Shown in pieces: positions 42,101 through 50,399 of a stretch of DNA of 64,000 nucleotides; the stretch's first letter is position 1, and each line of letters opens with the position of its first letter. The DNA lies in the NCBI GenBank assembly GCA_038110465.1, contig JAYNJU010000001.1, forward strand, positions 62,001-126,000, given 5' to 3'. This DNA is from Marisimplicoccus sp038110465. Lineage in GTDB: Bacteria; Bacteroidota; Bacteroidia; Flavobacteriales; Flavobacteriaceae. Below the pieces are notes generated by a model, which was not told the origin of the DNA, did no database searches, and saw only the letters and a list, made by a program, of their open reading frames with translations. The position numbers and the translations under genes are program-made.

Positions 42101-43954
42101 ATCAATACTTCTATTTATAAAATCTGTAAGCTCTTTTCCCGTTAGATTATTTTGAGATAATTTAGCCAAATCAATAGATTGCTTTATTAAACTATTCCTT
42201 TTATTTTCTGTTCTAGTATTTAGAATTTTACTAACTAAATCATGATTGGTATTTACAATTAAAGAATACATATTAGGCATATTACCCATGACTCCACCTC
42301 CGGTTTGCTGCATCTCTTTCATTCTTCTCATGAATTCTGGTTGAGCAAGCATGAATGGCATACTTTTACTATCTAATGCTTCAAGTTGCACAGTATATTT
42401 TTCATCCTTAATTACACCTTCGATCATAGGTTTTAATTTTTCTTTTTCTTCATCAGATAATTTTGATACTACATCTTCATCTTTTTTTATTAAATTTTCT
42501 AAGGTATCAGAATCAACTCTTGAAAATTTAATTTTTTCTTTTTTAGTTTCAAGTTTTTGAATTAAATGAGGAATTATAGGAGAGTCTAATAAAAGAACTT
42601 CATATCCTTTTTCTTTTGCAGACTCTATATAAGTATACTGTTCATCTTTATTTTGAGCATAAAGAATAATTAAATTTCCATCTTTGTCAGTTTGTAGTTT
42701 TTTTACTTTATTTTCTAATTCTTCAAAAGTGTAGTATTTTTCATCTACAGTAGGATATAAATTAAATACTTCTGCTTTTTCATAGAATTTATCCTCAGTA
42801 AGCATACCATATTCAATTACAACTTTAATATCATTCCATTTACTCTCTAAATTCTCTCTTTCATTCTTGAATATTGAGTTTAACTTATCTGCAACTTTTC
42901 TAGTTATATAATTTGTAATCTTTTTTACTGATGAGTCTGATTGCAAATAACTTCTTGAAACATTTAAAGGGATATCCGGAGAATCTATTACTCCCTTTAA
43001 TAGGCCTAAAAATTCTGGAACAATTCCTTCAACATTATCAGTAACAAATACTTGATTTTGATAAAGCTGAATTCTATCCTTTTGAAGGTTTAAATCATTT
43101 GAAATTTTAGGAAAATAAAGAACACCAGTTAAATTAAATGGATAATCTACATTAAGATGAATGTGAAATAAAGGATCATCAAATTGAAATGGATATAATT
43201 CTCTATAAAACTTTTTATAATCCTCATCTTTAAGTTCAGAAGGTGGTTTTGTCCATGCAGGGTTAGGATTATTTATTATATTGTCAACAATAATTTTTTC
43301 TTCTTTTTCACCTTCTTTACTCTGAATTGTTTCCTCTTTTGTTCCAAATTTTATTGGATGAGGCATAAACTTATTATACTTGTTTAATAATTCAGTAATC
43401 TTATTTTCCTCTAAGTAATCTTTTGAATCCTTAGAGATATGCAGGATAATTTCAGTCCCTCTATTATTTTTCTCTGACTTTTTAATGTTATATTCTGGAG
43501 ATCCATCACATGTCCAATGAGCTGCAGGCTCATCTTTATAGGATTTAGTTATAATTTCAACTTTATCTGCCACCATGAATGATGAGTAAAAACCTAATCC
43601 AAAGTGTCCTATAATTCCAGTGTCTTTAGAAGTTTCTTTATATTTTTCTAAAAATTCTTCAGCTCCAGAAAAAGCTACATCATTTATATACTTTTTAACC
43701 TCTTCTGCTGTCATTCCAACCCCATTATCAATAATATGAAGAGTTTTAGCTTTTTTATCAATTTTAACTTCAACACCTAGAGTTCCAATTTCTCCTTTAA
43801 TTTCTCCAATACTAGATAGATGTTGAATTTTTGTTAAAGCATCTGTTGCATTTGATATAAGCTCTCTTAGGAATATTTCTTGATCACTGTATAAAAACTT
43901 TTTTATAAGCGGAAAAATATTCTCAACTGAAACATTAATTTTACCTTTTGACAT
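42089..43954 (-). CDS. htpG: Chaperone HtpG (Hsp90)
   Basis: 621 residues, normal for bacterial Hsp90. The ATP lid and pocket motifs are visible: LRELISNATDAL, IDNGVGMT and GHFGLGFYSSFMVADKV. The middle domain (SRSYLQSDSSVKKI) and the C-terminal dimerisation domain follow. It refolds and stabilises client proteins in the cytoplasm with ATP. The gene stands alone: convergent with the S1/P1 nuclease, and 60 bases downstream of a same-strand symporter gene. No clear consensus promoter box was identified. Confidence 0.97.
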   Translation of the reverse strand: MSKGKINVSVENIFPLIKKFLYSDQEIFLRELISNATDALTKIQHLSSIGEIKGEIGTLGVEVKIDKKAKTLHIIDNGVGMTAEEVKKYINDVAFSGAEEFLEKYKETSKDTGIIGHFGLGFYSSFMVADKVEIITKSYKDEPAAHWTCDGSPEYNIKKSEKNNRGTEIILHISKDSKDYLEENKITELLNKYNKFMPHPIKFGTKEETIQSKEGEKEEKIIVDNIINNPNPAWTKPPSELKDEDYKKFYRELYPFQFDDPLFHIHLNVDYPFNLTGVLYFPKISNDLNLQKDRIQLYQNQVFVTDNVEGIVPEFLGLLKGVIDSPDIPLNVSRSYLQSDSSVKKITNYITRKVADKLNSIFKNERENLESKWNDIKVVIEYGMLTEDKFYEKAEVFNLYPTVDEKYYTFEELENKVKKLQTDKDGNLIILYAQNKDEQYTYIESAKEKGYEVLLLDSPIIPHLIQKLETKKEKIKFSRVDSDTLENLIKKDEDVVSKLSDEEKEKLKPMIEGVIKDEKYTVQLEALDSKSMPFMLAQPEFMRRMKEMQQTGGGVMGNMPNMYSLIVNTNHDLVSKILNTRTENKRNSLIKQSIDLAKLSQNNLTGKELTDFINRSIDLIK

Positions 43955-44014
43955 AATATTTTTAAAAAGAATAGATCAAAAAAAATACCATAATGTTAAT
44001 ATGACATATTGACA

Positions 44015-45469
44015 CTATTTCTTGATGATATAAAGCCCAATGAAATTGATTAACCCGTTGAATGGTAAAAGTTCATATCCAATAGTATAGCCTCCTAAAT
44101 ATTCATTTGGAATGTTTCCAATTACTATGACAATTAGAATATTGACGATTACAACTAAAAAAACCTTTTTATCGTCGATTTCATATTTAGTAAAAATTCC
44201 AAAAGCAAATAGACCTAATAGTGGGCCATAGGTATATTGTGCTACAGTTAATAAACTATCAATCACATTTTTATCTAATACATACCTATAAACTATTACT
44301 ACAATAATTAGTAAAATACTCATTAAAACATGAATTATTTTTCTTGTTTTAACTGATTCATTTGACTCTTGATTAATTTTTAATATATCTACACAAAATG
44401 AAGTAGTTAGAGATGTAAGAGCACTATCAGCACTACTGTACGCTGCAGCAATAAGTCCCAGAATAAATACAATCCCTAAAAAATCTCCGAGTCCTGATCT
44501 TAAAGCAATTTCTGGGAATAAAAGGTCAGTTCTTGGAGATCCATCTAGTAAAGGAATATTTATTCCATTTTTATTTGAGTATATAAATAGAAGTGCTCCT
44601 AAAACAATAAAAATAAATGTAACTATAGTAAGAATAAAGCTAAATACTATCATATTTTTTTTGGCTTCATTTATATTTCTACATGTTAAGTTTTTCTGCA
44701 TCATATCTTGGTCTAGACCTGTCATACAAATAGTTATAAAAGCGCCTCCAATTATAGATTTAAGAAAATAGTTTCTTTCCATAAAATTTTCAGTAACAAA
44801 AACCCAACTGTAATCTTTTAATTCATTTGAACTTATAAAATCTATAAATGACCACCCAATATTATTGTTTATGTAGAAAATAGATAATAAAACAGCTAAA
44901 ATCATTAGTGAAGTTTGAATTGTATCAGTCCATACAATTGTTTTGATGCCTCCTCTTCTTGTATAAAGCCATATCAGCATTATTGAAATTATAACAGTAA
45001 ACTCAAATGGAATACCCAGCTCATTAAAAACATATTCTTGAAGAACTATTGCAACTAAAAATAGTCTAAAGGATGCTCCTAAAATCCTAGAAATTAAAAA
45101 AGAAATTGAACCTACATAATGAGAATTTTTTCCAAATCTTGTAAATAAATATTCATATATAGAAGTTAAGCCAAGCTTATAGTAAAGAGGAAGTAAAAGA
45201 TTTGCTACAATTAAGTACCCAAATAAGTAACCAATTACAACTTGAAAATATGTAAACTGTGAATCTTGAACCCATCCTGGAACAGAAATAAAAGTTACCC
45301 CTGAAAGTGAGGCTCCTACCATTCCAAAAGCAACTACTGCCCAATTAGAGCTTCTATTTGCACTAAAAAAAACTTTATTATTATCTTCTTTTCCAGTAAA
45401 ATAGGATATAGCAGTAAGTACTATAAAGTATGAAATTATAGCTGTTAAAATAAATACAGGGGACAACAT
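44015..45469 (-). CDS. Sodium:solute symporter (SSS family)
   Basis: A 484-residue inner-membrane protein of about 13 helices with SSS landmarks: SYFTGKEDNNKVFFSANRSSNWAVVAFGMVGASLSGVTF at the N-terminus and the RRGGIKTIVWTDTIQT segment. A GLIAAAYSSADSALTSLTTSFCVD sodium-site region lies near residue 345. It lacks the SGLT-type signatures seen in the first symporter of the window, so it probably takes a different substrate. It is divergent from recR; its TATATTTA box ends 5 bases before the ATG, which suggests a leaderless message. Confidence 0.9.
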   Translation of the reverse strand: MLSPVFILTAIISYFIVLTAISYFTGKEDNNKVFFSANRSSNWAVVAFGMVGASLSGVTFISVPGWVQDSQFTYFQVVIGYLFGYLIVANLLLPLYYKLGLTSIYEYLFTRFGKNSHYVGSISFLISRILGASFRLFLVAIVLQEYVFNELGIPFEFTVIISIMLIWLYTRRGGIKTIVWTDTIQTSLMILAVLLSIFYINNNIGWSFIDFISSNELKDYSWVFVTENFMERNYFLKSIIGGAFITICMTGLDQDMMQKNLTCRNINEAKKNMIVFSFILTIVTFIFIVLGALLFIYSNKNGINIPLLDGSPRTDLLFPEIALRSGLGDFLGIVFILGLIAAAYSSADSALTSLTTSFCVDILKINQESNESVKTRKIIHVLMSILLIIVVIVYRYVLDKNVIDSLLTVAQYTYGPLLGLFAFGIFTKYEIDDKKVFLVVIVNILIVIVIGNIPNEYLGGYTIGYELLPFNGLINFIGLYIIKK

Positions 45470-45474
45470 TTTTA

Positions 45475-45482
45475 TAAATATA
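45475..45482 (-). promoter_or_regulatory. Candidate -7 element (TATATTTA, minus strand) of the SSS gene
   Basis: Read on the minus strand, TATATTTA (7 of 8 to TAnnTTTG counting free positions) ends 5 bases before the ATG at 45469. The spacing matches the other leaderless candidates. Confidence 0.45.
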
Positions 45483-45507
45483 CAAAAGAACTTATAACGA
45501 ATATTTC

Positions 45508-45515
45508 TAAATTTG
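45508..45515 (+). promoter_or_regulatory. -7 promoter element (TAAATTTG) of recR
   Basis: A perfect TAnnTTTG box is separated from the recR ATG by only four bases (TTTA), so transcription should start at or next to the start codon. Confidence 0.7.
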
Positions 45516-45519
45516 TTTA

Positions 45520-46140
45520 ATGGAATTCCCCTCTAAACTTCTAGAAAATTTAGTATATAATATATCTCAATTATCTGGTATTGGAAAAAGATCAGCTCTA
45601 AGAATTGCTTTAGAAATTTTAAGAAAACCGAAAGAATATTCAAGAGATCTATCTGAAAGTATATTTGATTTTAAAAATGAAATTAAATTTTGTGTAGAGT
45701 GTCACAATATTTCTGACAAAGATATATGTGATTTATGTTCTAATTCTTCAAGGGATAAATCAATTCTTTGTATCGTGGAAGATATAAGAGATGTAATAGC
45801 AATAGAAAACACTAATCTTTATAATGGACTATATCATGTTTTAGGAGGTGTAATTTCTCCAATTGAAGGAATTGGCCCTGAGGATCTTAAAATATCAAGT
45901 TTGGAAAATAAAATTATTGATAGAAAAGTTGAAGAAGTAATTTTTGCTTTAAGTGCTACTATTGAAGCTGATACAACAAGTTTTTACATTTATAAAATAT
46001 TAAAAAAACTTGATGTTAAAGTGTCAGTTCTAGCAAGAGGAATTCCAGTTGGTGATCAGCTTGAATATACCGATGAAGTTACTTTAGCAAGAAGTATTCA
46101 AAATAGACGTCCATACGAAACTAGCCATTCAAGTCATTAA
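45520..46140 (+). CDS. recR: Recombination protein RecR
   Basis: 206 residues. The N-terminal helix-hairpin-helix (LSGIGKRSALRIALEIL) is followed by the C4 zinc finger CVECHNISDKDICDLC. The Toprim domain follows (CIVEDIRDVIAIE, YHVLGGVISPIEGIGPEDL) and then the C-terminal Walker-like RGIPVGDQLEYTDEVTL. It acts with RecO and RecF in loading RecA at gaps. Length is normal. The ATG sits directly behind a perfect promoter box. Confidence 0.97.
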   Translation: MEFPSKLLENLVYNISQLSGIGKRSALRIALEILRKPKEYSRDLSESIFDFKNEIKFCVECHNISDKDICDLCSNSSRDKSILCIVEDIRDVIAIENTNLYNGLYHVLGGVISPIEGIGPEDLKISSLENKIIDRKVEEVIFALSATIEADTTSFYIYKILKKLDVKVSVLARGIPVGDQLEYTDEVTLARSIQNRRPYETSHSSH

Positions 46141-46153
46141 TCATTTAATATTG

Positions 46154-46161
46154 TAAATTTG
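46154..46161 (+). promoter_or_regulatory. -7 promoter element (TAAATTTG) of the E2 gene
   Basis: A perfect TAnnTTTG followed by CA, 14 bases before the ATG at 46176, lying 13 bases after the recR stop. It predicts a leader of about 10 bases. Confidence 0.7.
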
Positions 46162-46175
46162 CAAATACATTACAA

Positions 46176-47480
46176 ATGGGTAAATATTTTCTAAAACTCC
46201 CAAAAATGGGAGAGAGTATAGCTGAAGCTACAATCACTAAATGGTTAAAAGAGGTTGGTGATTCAATTGAAATTGATGAGTCTATAGTTGAAATTGCAAC
46301 TGATAAAGTTGATTCTGATGTACCATCTGAACATAAAGGTAAGCTTGTTAAAAAAAATTTTGAAGTTAATGATGTTGTTAAGGTTGGAGATATAATCGCA
46401 GAGATTGAAACAGAATCTATTCTAGAAGATTTTGATGCAGTTATATCAGATGAACAAATTGATATTGAAAATAAAAATATTAATGAAAATTTCATCGAAG
46501 AAGATAATGATATCAACATTTCTGAAATTCCTTCAATTGAATTGATAAAAGAAGAAGAAAAAAGTGAATTGGAAATAGATAAAACTTCAAAAAAAGACAA
46601 ATTTTACTCACCCTTAGTAAGAAACATTGCTAAAAAAGAAAATATAAGTATAAGTGATCTAGATAAAATTAATGGCTCTGGAAAAGATGGGAGGGTAACT
46701 AAGGACGATATTTTAAAATTTATTTCTAATAATAAATCAACTAATAGTTTTATTGACAAAAGTGAGCCAAAAGGTGATCAAATAATTGAGCTAGATAGAA
46801 TGGGTAAAATCATTTTTGATCATATGTCCAATTCAAAAAAAATATCTGCGCATGTTCAATCTTTTGTTGAAGTTGATGTAACTAACTTATGGAATTGGAG
46901 AGAAAAATATAAAGGCTCATTTTTGACAAATGAAGGTGAAAAACTAACATTTACTCCTCTTTTTATTAATGCTGTTGTAAAATCTTTAAAAGATTTTCCA
47001 ATATTGAACAGTTCAATTATTGATGAAAAAATTATTATTAAAAAATCAATTAATATTGGAATGGCAACTGCGGTAGAGAATGGAAATTTAATTGTACCTG
47101 TCATAAAAAATGCTGATCATTTAAATCTTAAAGGTCTTACTTTAGCTGTTAATGATCTTTCAAAAAGAGCAAGATCTAACTCTTTAAAACCTGAGGAAAT
47201 TTCAGGTGGAACATATACAGTGACAAATGTTGGTAATTTTGGATCTATAATGGGTACTCCAATAATTAATCAACCTCAGGTTGGAATTCTAGCTATTGGA
47301 GTTATTAGAAAAACTCCTTCTGTAATTGAGACAAATAAAGGTGATTTTATAGGAATAAGAAAAAAACTAATACTATCGCACACTTATGATCATAGAATTA
47401 TTAATGGCTCTGTTGGTGGTAGTTTTGTTAAGAGAGTTGCTGAATATCTTGAGGATTGGGATATGAATCAAACCATATAA
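46176..47480 (+). CDS. Dihydrolipoamide acyltransferase (E2) of a 2-oxoacid dehydrogenase complex
   Basis: 434 residues in the usual order. A lipoyl domain with Lys44 in ATDKVDSDV comes first, then an acidic linker (about 80-145). The peripheral E3/E1-binding domain is FYSPLVRNIAKKENISISDL and DGRVTKDDIL, and the catalytic domain ends in HTYDHRIINGSVGGSF. The catalytic His406 is intact, but the DG of HxxxDG is NG (Asn410). Asn at this place is known in Azotobacter E2p, so activity is likely. It transfers acyl groups to CoA in a pyruvate, branched-chain or 2-oxoglutarate complex; which one is unclear. No E1 or E3 gene is adjacent. Confidence 0.92.
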   Translation: MGKYFLKLPKMGESIAEATITKWLKEVGDSIEIDESIVEIATDKVDSDVPSEHKGKLVKKNFEVNDVVKVGDIIAEIETESILEDFDAVISDEQIDIENKNINENFIEEDNDINISEIPSIELIKEEEKSELEIDKTSKKDKFYSPLVRNIAKKENISISDLDKINGSGKDGRVTKDDILKFISNNKSTNSFIDKSEPKGDQIIELDRMGKIIFDHMSNSKKISAHVQSFVEVDVTNLWNWREKYKGSFLTNEGEKLTFTPLFINAVVKSLKDFPILNSSIIDEKIIIKKSINIGMATAVENGNLIVPVIKNADHLNLKGLTLAVNDLSKRARSNSLKPEEISGGTYTVTNVGNFGSIMGTPIINQPQVGILAIGVIRKTPSVIETNKGDFIGIRKKLILSHTYDHRIINGSVGGSFVKRVAEYLEDWDMNQTI

Positions 47481-47481
47481 G

Positions 47482-48252
47482 ATGAAATTGAATCTTAATA
47501 AACCCATCTGTTTTTTTGATCTAGAAACTACAGGACCTAAGGTTGGTAAAGATAGAATTGTTGAAATTGCCATATTAAAAGTTGAGGTTGATAAAACAGA
47601 AAAGCAAAAAATATGGAGAATTAATCCAGAAATGGAAATTTCCTTTCAAGCCACTCAGGTTCACGGTATTACAAATAAAATGGTTGAAAATGAGCAAAAT
47701 TTTGCCTTTCATTCAAAAGAAATATACCAATTTATTAAGGGTTCAGATTTAGCTGGATTTAATTCAATTAAATTTGATGTTCCAATTTTAGTTGAAGAAT
47801 TTATGAGAGCTAAATTAGATTTTGACTTCTCTAAAGTTAAAATGATCGATTGCCAGGTTATTTTTCATAAAAAAGAACCAAGGAATTTATCTGCGGCATT
47901 AAAATACTATTGTAATAAAGATCTTATAAATGCTCATTCAGCGATTGATGATACCATAGCCACTTTCGAAGTTTTTAAGGCACAATTGGAAAAGTATGAT
48001 GATCTTCAACCTAACGTTGATTTTTTAAGTGAATATACTAGAAGAAATAACAATTTAGATTTTGCTGGAAAAATTAGATTAGACATGGATAATGATGCAG
48101 TTTTTGCTTTTGGTAAATATACTGGACAAAAAGTCAAAGATATATTTAAAACAGATAAAGGATATTATTCTTGGATTATGAATGGTGATTTTCCAGAGTA
48201 TACAAAAAAAATATTTACTCAAATAAAACTTGGTTTAACTAATTCAGAATAA
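47482..48252 (+). CDS. DnaQ-like 3'-5' exonuclease with ExoX-type C-terminal domain
   Basis: 256 residues. The DEDDh exonuclease motifs are visible: ExoI FFDLETTG (Asp13, Glu15), ExoII AGFNSIKFDVPIL, and ExoIII NAHSAIDDTIAT with the general-base His. The last about 45 residues, FAFGKYTGQKVKDIF and YYSWIMNGDFPEYTKK, match the small domain attached to exonuclease X-like proteins. It is predicted to trim DNA or RNA 3' ends. It begins one base after the E2 stop and ends one base before the FAH-family gene. Confidence 0.9.
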   Translation: MKLNLNKPICFFDLETTGPKVGKDRIVEIAILKVEVDKTEKQKIWRINPEMEISFQATQVHGITNKMVENEQNFAFHSKEIYQFIKGSDLAGFNSIKFDVPILVEEFMRAKLDFDFSKVKMIDCQVIFHKKEPRNLSAALKYYCNKDLINAHSAIDDTIATFEVFKAQLEKYDDLQPNVDFLSEYTRRNNNLDFAGKIRLDMDNDAVFAFGKYTGQKVKDIFKTDKGYYSWIMNGDFPEYTKKIFTQIKLGLTNSE

Positions 48253-48253
48253 G

Positions 48254-48865
48254 ATGAAGATTATTTGTATTGGGAGAAATTACTCAGATCATATCAAAGA
48301 ATTATCTAATGAAAGACCTGTTAACCCTGTGGTTTTTTTAAAACCAGATTCTTCAATAATTTCTAAGAATCAAGACTTTATTATACCAACATTTTCAAAT
48401 GATATTCATCATGAGGTTGAGATAATTTTAAAAATAAAGAAGGTTGGTAAACACATTGAAAGAAGTTTTGCTAATAAGTATTATGATGAATTAGGTCTTG
48501 GAATAGATTTTACTGCAAGAGATCTTCAATTCAAATTAAAAGAGAAAGGTCAACCTTGGGAGAAGTCAAAGGCTTTTGATAATTCATGCATGGTTGGAGA
48601 ATTTATAAAAAAGGAAAAATTAAAAGATTTAAATAATATTAATTTTTCATTAGAAAAGAACAACCAAATTGTTCAGAAAGGCAACTCTTCTGAAATGTTA
48701 TGGAGTTTTGATGAACTGATAGAATATGTCTCTCAGTATTTCACCTTAAAAATTGGAGATTTGATATTTACTGGAACTCCATCAGGTGTTTCTAAAGTAA
48801 CTAGTGGAGATTTGCTTGAAGGTTTTATAGAGACCCAAAAAATGTTTTCACTTAAAGTAAAATGA
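48254..48865 (+). CDS. Fumarylacetoacetate hydrolase-family protein (acylpyruvase-like)
   Basis: 203 residues, the size of the short FAH-domain enzymes. Family landmarks: the opening CIGRNYSDHIKEL, VVFLKPDSSII, the metal-binding HHEVEIILKI, the catalytic FTARDLQFKLKEKGQPWEKSKAFDNSC and the closing GDLIFTGTPSGVSKV. Related enzymes hydrolyse acylpyruvates or decarboxylate oxaloacetate with Mg2+. The metabolic substrate here is uncertain. It is packed tightly between the exonuclease and CinA-like genes. Confidence 0.9.
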   Translation: MKIICIGRNYSDHIKELSNERPVNPVVFLKPDSSIISKNQDFIIPTFSNDIHHEVEIILKIKKVGKHIERSFANKYYDELGLGIDFTARDLQFKLKEKGQPWEKSKAFDNSCMVGEFIKKEKLKDLNNINFSLEKNNQIVQKGNSSEMLWSFDELIEYVSQYFTLKIGDLIFTGTPSGVSKVTSGDLLEGFIETQKMFSLKVK

Positions 48866-48866
48866 T

Positions 48867-49337
48867 ATGATTGAACAAATCATTAATTTCCTTTTAAAGA
48901 ACAATAAAACAATCTCATTTGCAGAAAGTTGTACAGGTGGTTCTCTTTCTTCATTAATTACAAAAGTGCCAGGTGCATCTAAAGTTTTTAATGGGTCAAT
49001 TGTTTCTTACAGTCACTATTCAAAAACAGAGATATTAAAAGTAGATAAAGAAAAAATAAACAAATATTCAGCTGTAAGCCAAGAGGTAGCTATTGAAATG
49101 GCTATAAATGTTAGAGAACAATTTAAAACAGATTATTCTATTTCAATAACTGGAAATGCAGGACCAACAACTGATGGAATAAAATCTAAAGTAGGTGATT
49201 ACTATGTAGCTATATCACATTCAAAAGGTATTTATACTCAATACAATAATTTTTTCACAAATAATAGAGACGAATTTATTCAAGTATCAGTAAATGAATC
49301 AATAAAGCTATTTATTGATAAAATTATTAAACAATAA
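48867..49337 (+). CDS. CinA-type nicotinamide-nucleotide amidohydrolase (PncC-like)
   Basis: 156 residues consisting only of the CinA C-terminal domain. The motif SFAESCTGGSLSSLITKVPGAS and later SITGNAGPTTDG are characteristic. Stand-alone proteins of this type deamidate NMN to NaMN in pyridine-nucleotide recycling. The molybdopterin-like N-terminal half of full-length CinA is absent, which is common. The gene ends 58 bases before rpmB and is the last of a tightly packed four-gene run that starts with E2. Confidence 0.92.
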   Translation: MIEQIINFLLKNNKTISFAESCTGGSLSSLITKVPGASKVFNGSIVSYSHYSKTEILKVDKEKINKYSAVSQEVAIEMAINVREQFKTDYSISITGNAGPTTDGIKSKVGDYYVAISHSKGIYTQYNNFFTNNRDEFIQVSVNESIKLFIDKIIKQ

Positions 49338-49364
49338 ATATTTTTTTTTTAAACTTAAATACAT

Positions 49365-49372
49365 TAGTTTTG
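49365..49372 (+). promoter_or_regulatory. -7 promoter element (TAGTTTTG) of rpmB-rpmG
   Basis: A perfect TAnnTTTG followed by CACG, 23 bases before the rpmB ATG, downstream of a 12-base T-tract. The extension CACG is shared with the rpsL promoter. Confidence 0.75.
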
Positions 49373-49395
49373 CACGTTATAAAATTTAGTACGTA

Positions 49396-49632
49396 ATGTC
49401 TAAAACTTGCGAAATTACTGGAAAGAAAGTTATGTTTGGAAACAATGTTTCAAAGTCTCTGAATAGAACTAAAAGAAGGTTTGATGTTAATCTTATCAAA
49501 AAAAGATTTTTTATTCCAGAAGAGAACAAATGGATAACTCTAAAAATCTCTGCATCTGCATTAAAAACCATTAATAAAAAAGGAATTTCAGAAGTTTTAA
49601 AAGAAGCTAGAAAACAAGGTAAAATCAAATAA
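49396..49632 (+). CDS. rpmB: 50S ribosomal protein L28 (bL28)
   Basis: 78 residues, the normal length. CEITGKKVMFGNNVSKSLNRTKRRFDVN is the L28 N-terminal signature (shown here for its landmarks CEITGKK and NRTKRRF), and the C-terminal half is basic. It binds 23S rRNA near the E site. rpmG and the DUF4295 gene follow with gaps of 1-2 bases. Confidence 0.97.
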   Translation: MSKTCEITGKKVMFGNNVSKSLNRTKRRFDVNLIKKRFFIPEENKWITLKISASALKTINKKGISEVLKEARKQGKIK

Positions 49633-49634
49633 TC

Positions 49635-49817
49635 ATGGCAAAAAAAGGTAATAGAGTTCAAGTAATTTTAGAATGCACTGAGCACAAAGACTCTGGATTA
49701 CCAGGTACTTCTAGATATGTTACTACTAAAAACAAAAAAAATTCTCCTGATAGACTTGAAATCAAAAAATTCAATCCTATCATGAAGAAAATGACTCTAC
49801 ACAAAGAAATAAAATAA
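49635..49817 (+). CDS. rpmG: 50S ribosomal protein L33 (bL33)
   Basis: 60 residues. Landmarks are RVQVILECTEHKDSG, TSRYVTTKNKKN and KKFNPIMKKMTLHKEIK. Only one Cys of the zinc-binding form remains, so this is the zinc-independent (C-minus) version. The gene is 2 bases after rpmB and 1 base before the DUF4295 gene, the standard Bacteroidota order. Confidence 0.97.
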   Translation: MAKKGNRVQVILECTEHKDSGLPGTSRYVTTKNKKNSPDRLEIKKFNPIMKKMTLHKEIK

Positions 49818-49818
49818 G

Positions 49819-50302
49819 ATGGCAAAAAAAGCTGTAGCTAGTTTACAAACTGGATCAAAAAAACTTACAAAAGCAATCAGAATGATTAAAAAAAATGGTT
49901 CTGATTCTTATTCGTTTGATGAAAAAATTCTTCCTCAAGATTTAGTAAATGATTGGCTAGCAGGAAAACCTTTAGTTAAAGAACAACCAAAAGTTGAAGA
50001 GCCAGCTGCAGATGAAGTAAAGGCTGAAGAGCCAGCTGTAGAAGAAGTAAAGGCTGAAGAGCCAGCTGCAGAAGAAGCGAAGGCTGAAGAGCCAGCTGCA
50101 GAAGAAGTAAAGGCTGAAGAGCCAGCTGCAGAAGNNNNNNNNNNNNNNNNNNNNNNNNNNNNNNNNNNNNNNNNNNNNNNNNNNNNNNNNNNNNNNNNNN
50201 NNNNNNNNNNNNNNNNNNNNNNNNNNNNNNNNNNAGGCTGAAGAGCCAGCTGCAGAAGAAGTAAAGGCTGAAGAGCCAGCTGCAGAAGATAAAGCTGATT
50301 AA
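49819..50302 (+). CDS. DUF4295 ribosome-associated protein with a long acidic repeat tail (interrupted by an assembly gap)
   Basis: The first about 50 residues (AVASLQTGSKKLTKAIRMIKKNG, then SYSFDEKILPQDLVNDWLAGKP) are the whole of an ordinary DUF4295 protein, a small basic protein encoded after bL33 throughout Bacteroidota. I recall it being placed in the large subunit as bL38, which should be checked. Here it continues into an unusual tail of repeated EEPAAEEVKA units. The tail runs into 100 N at 50135-50234. After the gap the same unit resumes and ends EDKAD at TAA 50300-50302. The stated length is not a multiple of three because the N run is a placeholder. The real length is unknown. Confidence 0.85.
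49996..50290 (+). repeat. 30-bp tandem repeats in the DUF4295 gene
   Basis: In-frame 30-bp units beginning GAAGAGCCAGCTGCAGAAGA start at 49996, 50026, 50056, 50086 and 50116 (cut by the N run), and resume at 50240 and 50270. They encode an Ala/Glu/Pro/Val/Lys decapeptide. At least six copies exist and the true number is hidden by the gap. Confidence 0.95.
50135..50234. other. Assembly gap (100 N)
   Basis: Exactly 100 undetermined bases fall within a tandem-repeat array. The round number and loss of reading frame indicate a scaffold placeholder of unknown true length caused by the repeat. Confidence 0.98.
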
Positions 50303-50399
50303 TCCAGATTTCTACCGATTTTTATTTACTTACCCTATACAGAAAGTAACGATATTTATAAACCCTTATCAATAAAGAATCTAAAGCTTTGGTGTATTC

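Noticed and set aside
46145..46600. 151-codon minus-strand frame opposite the E2 gene, Ser-rich
   Set aside because: It is complementary to the lipoyl domain and acidic linker; the Ser/Ile-rich translation is a by-product of Glu/Asp codons on the other strand.
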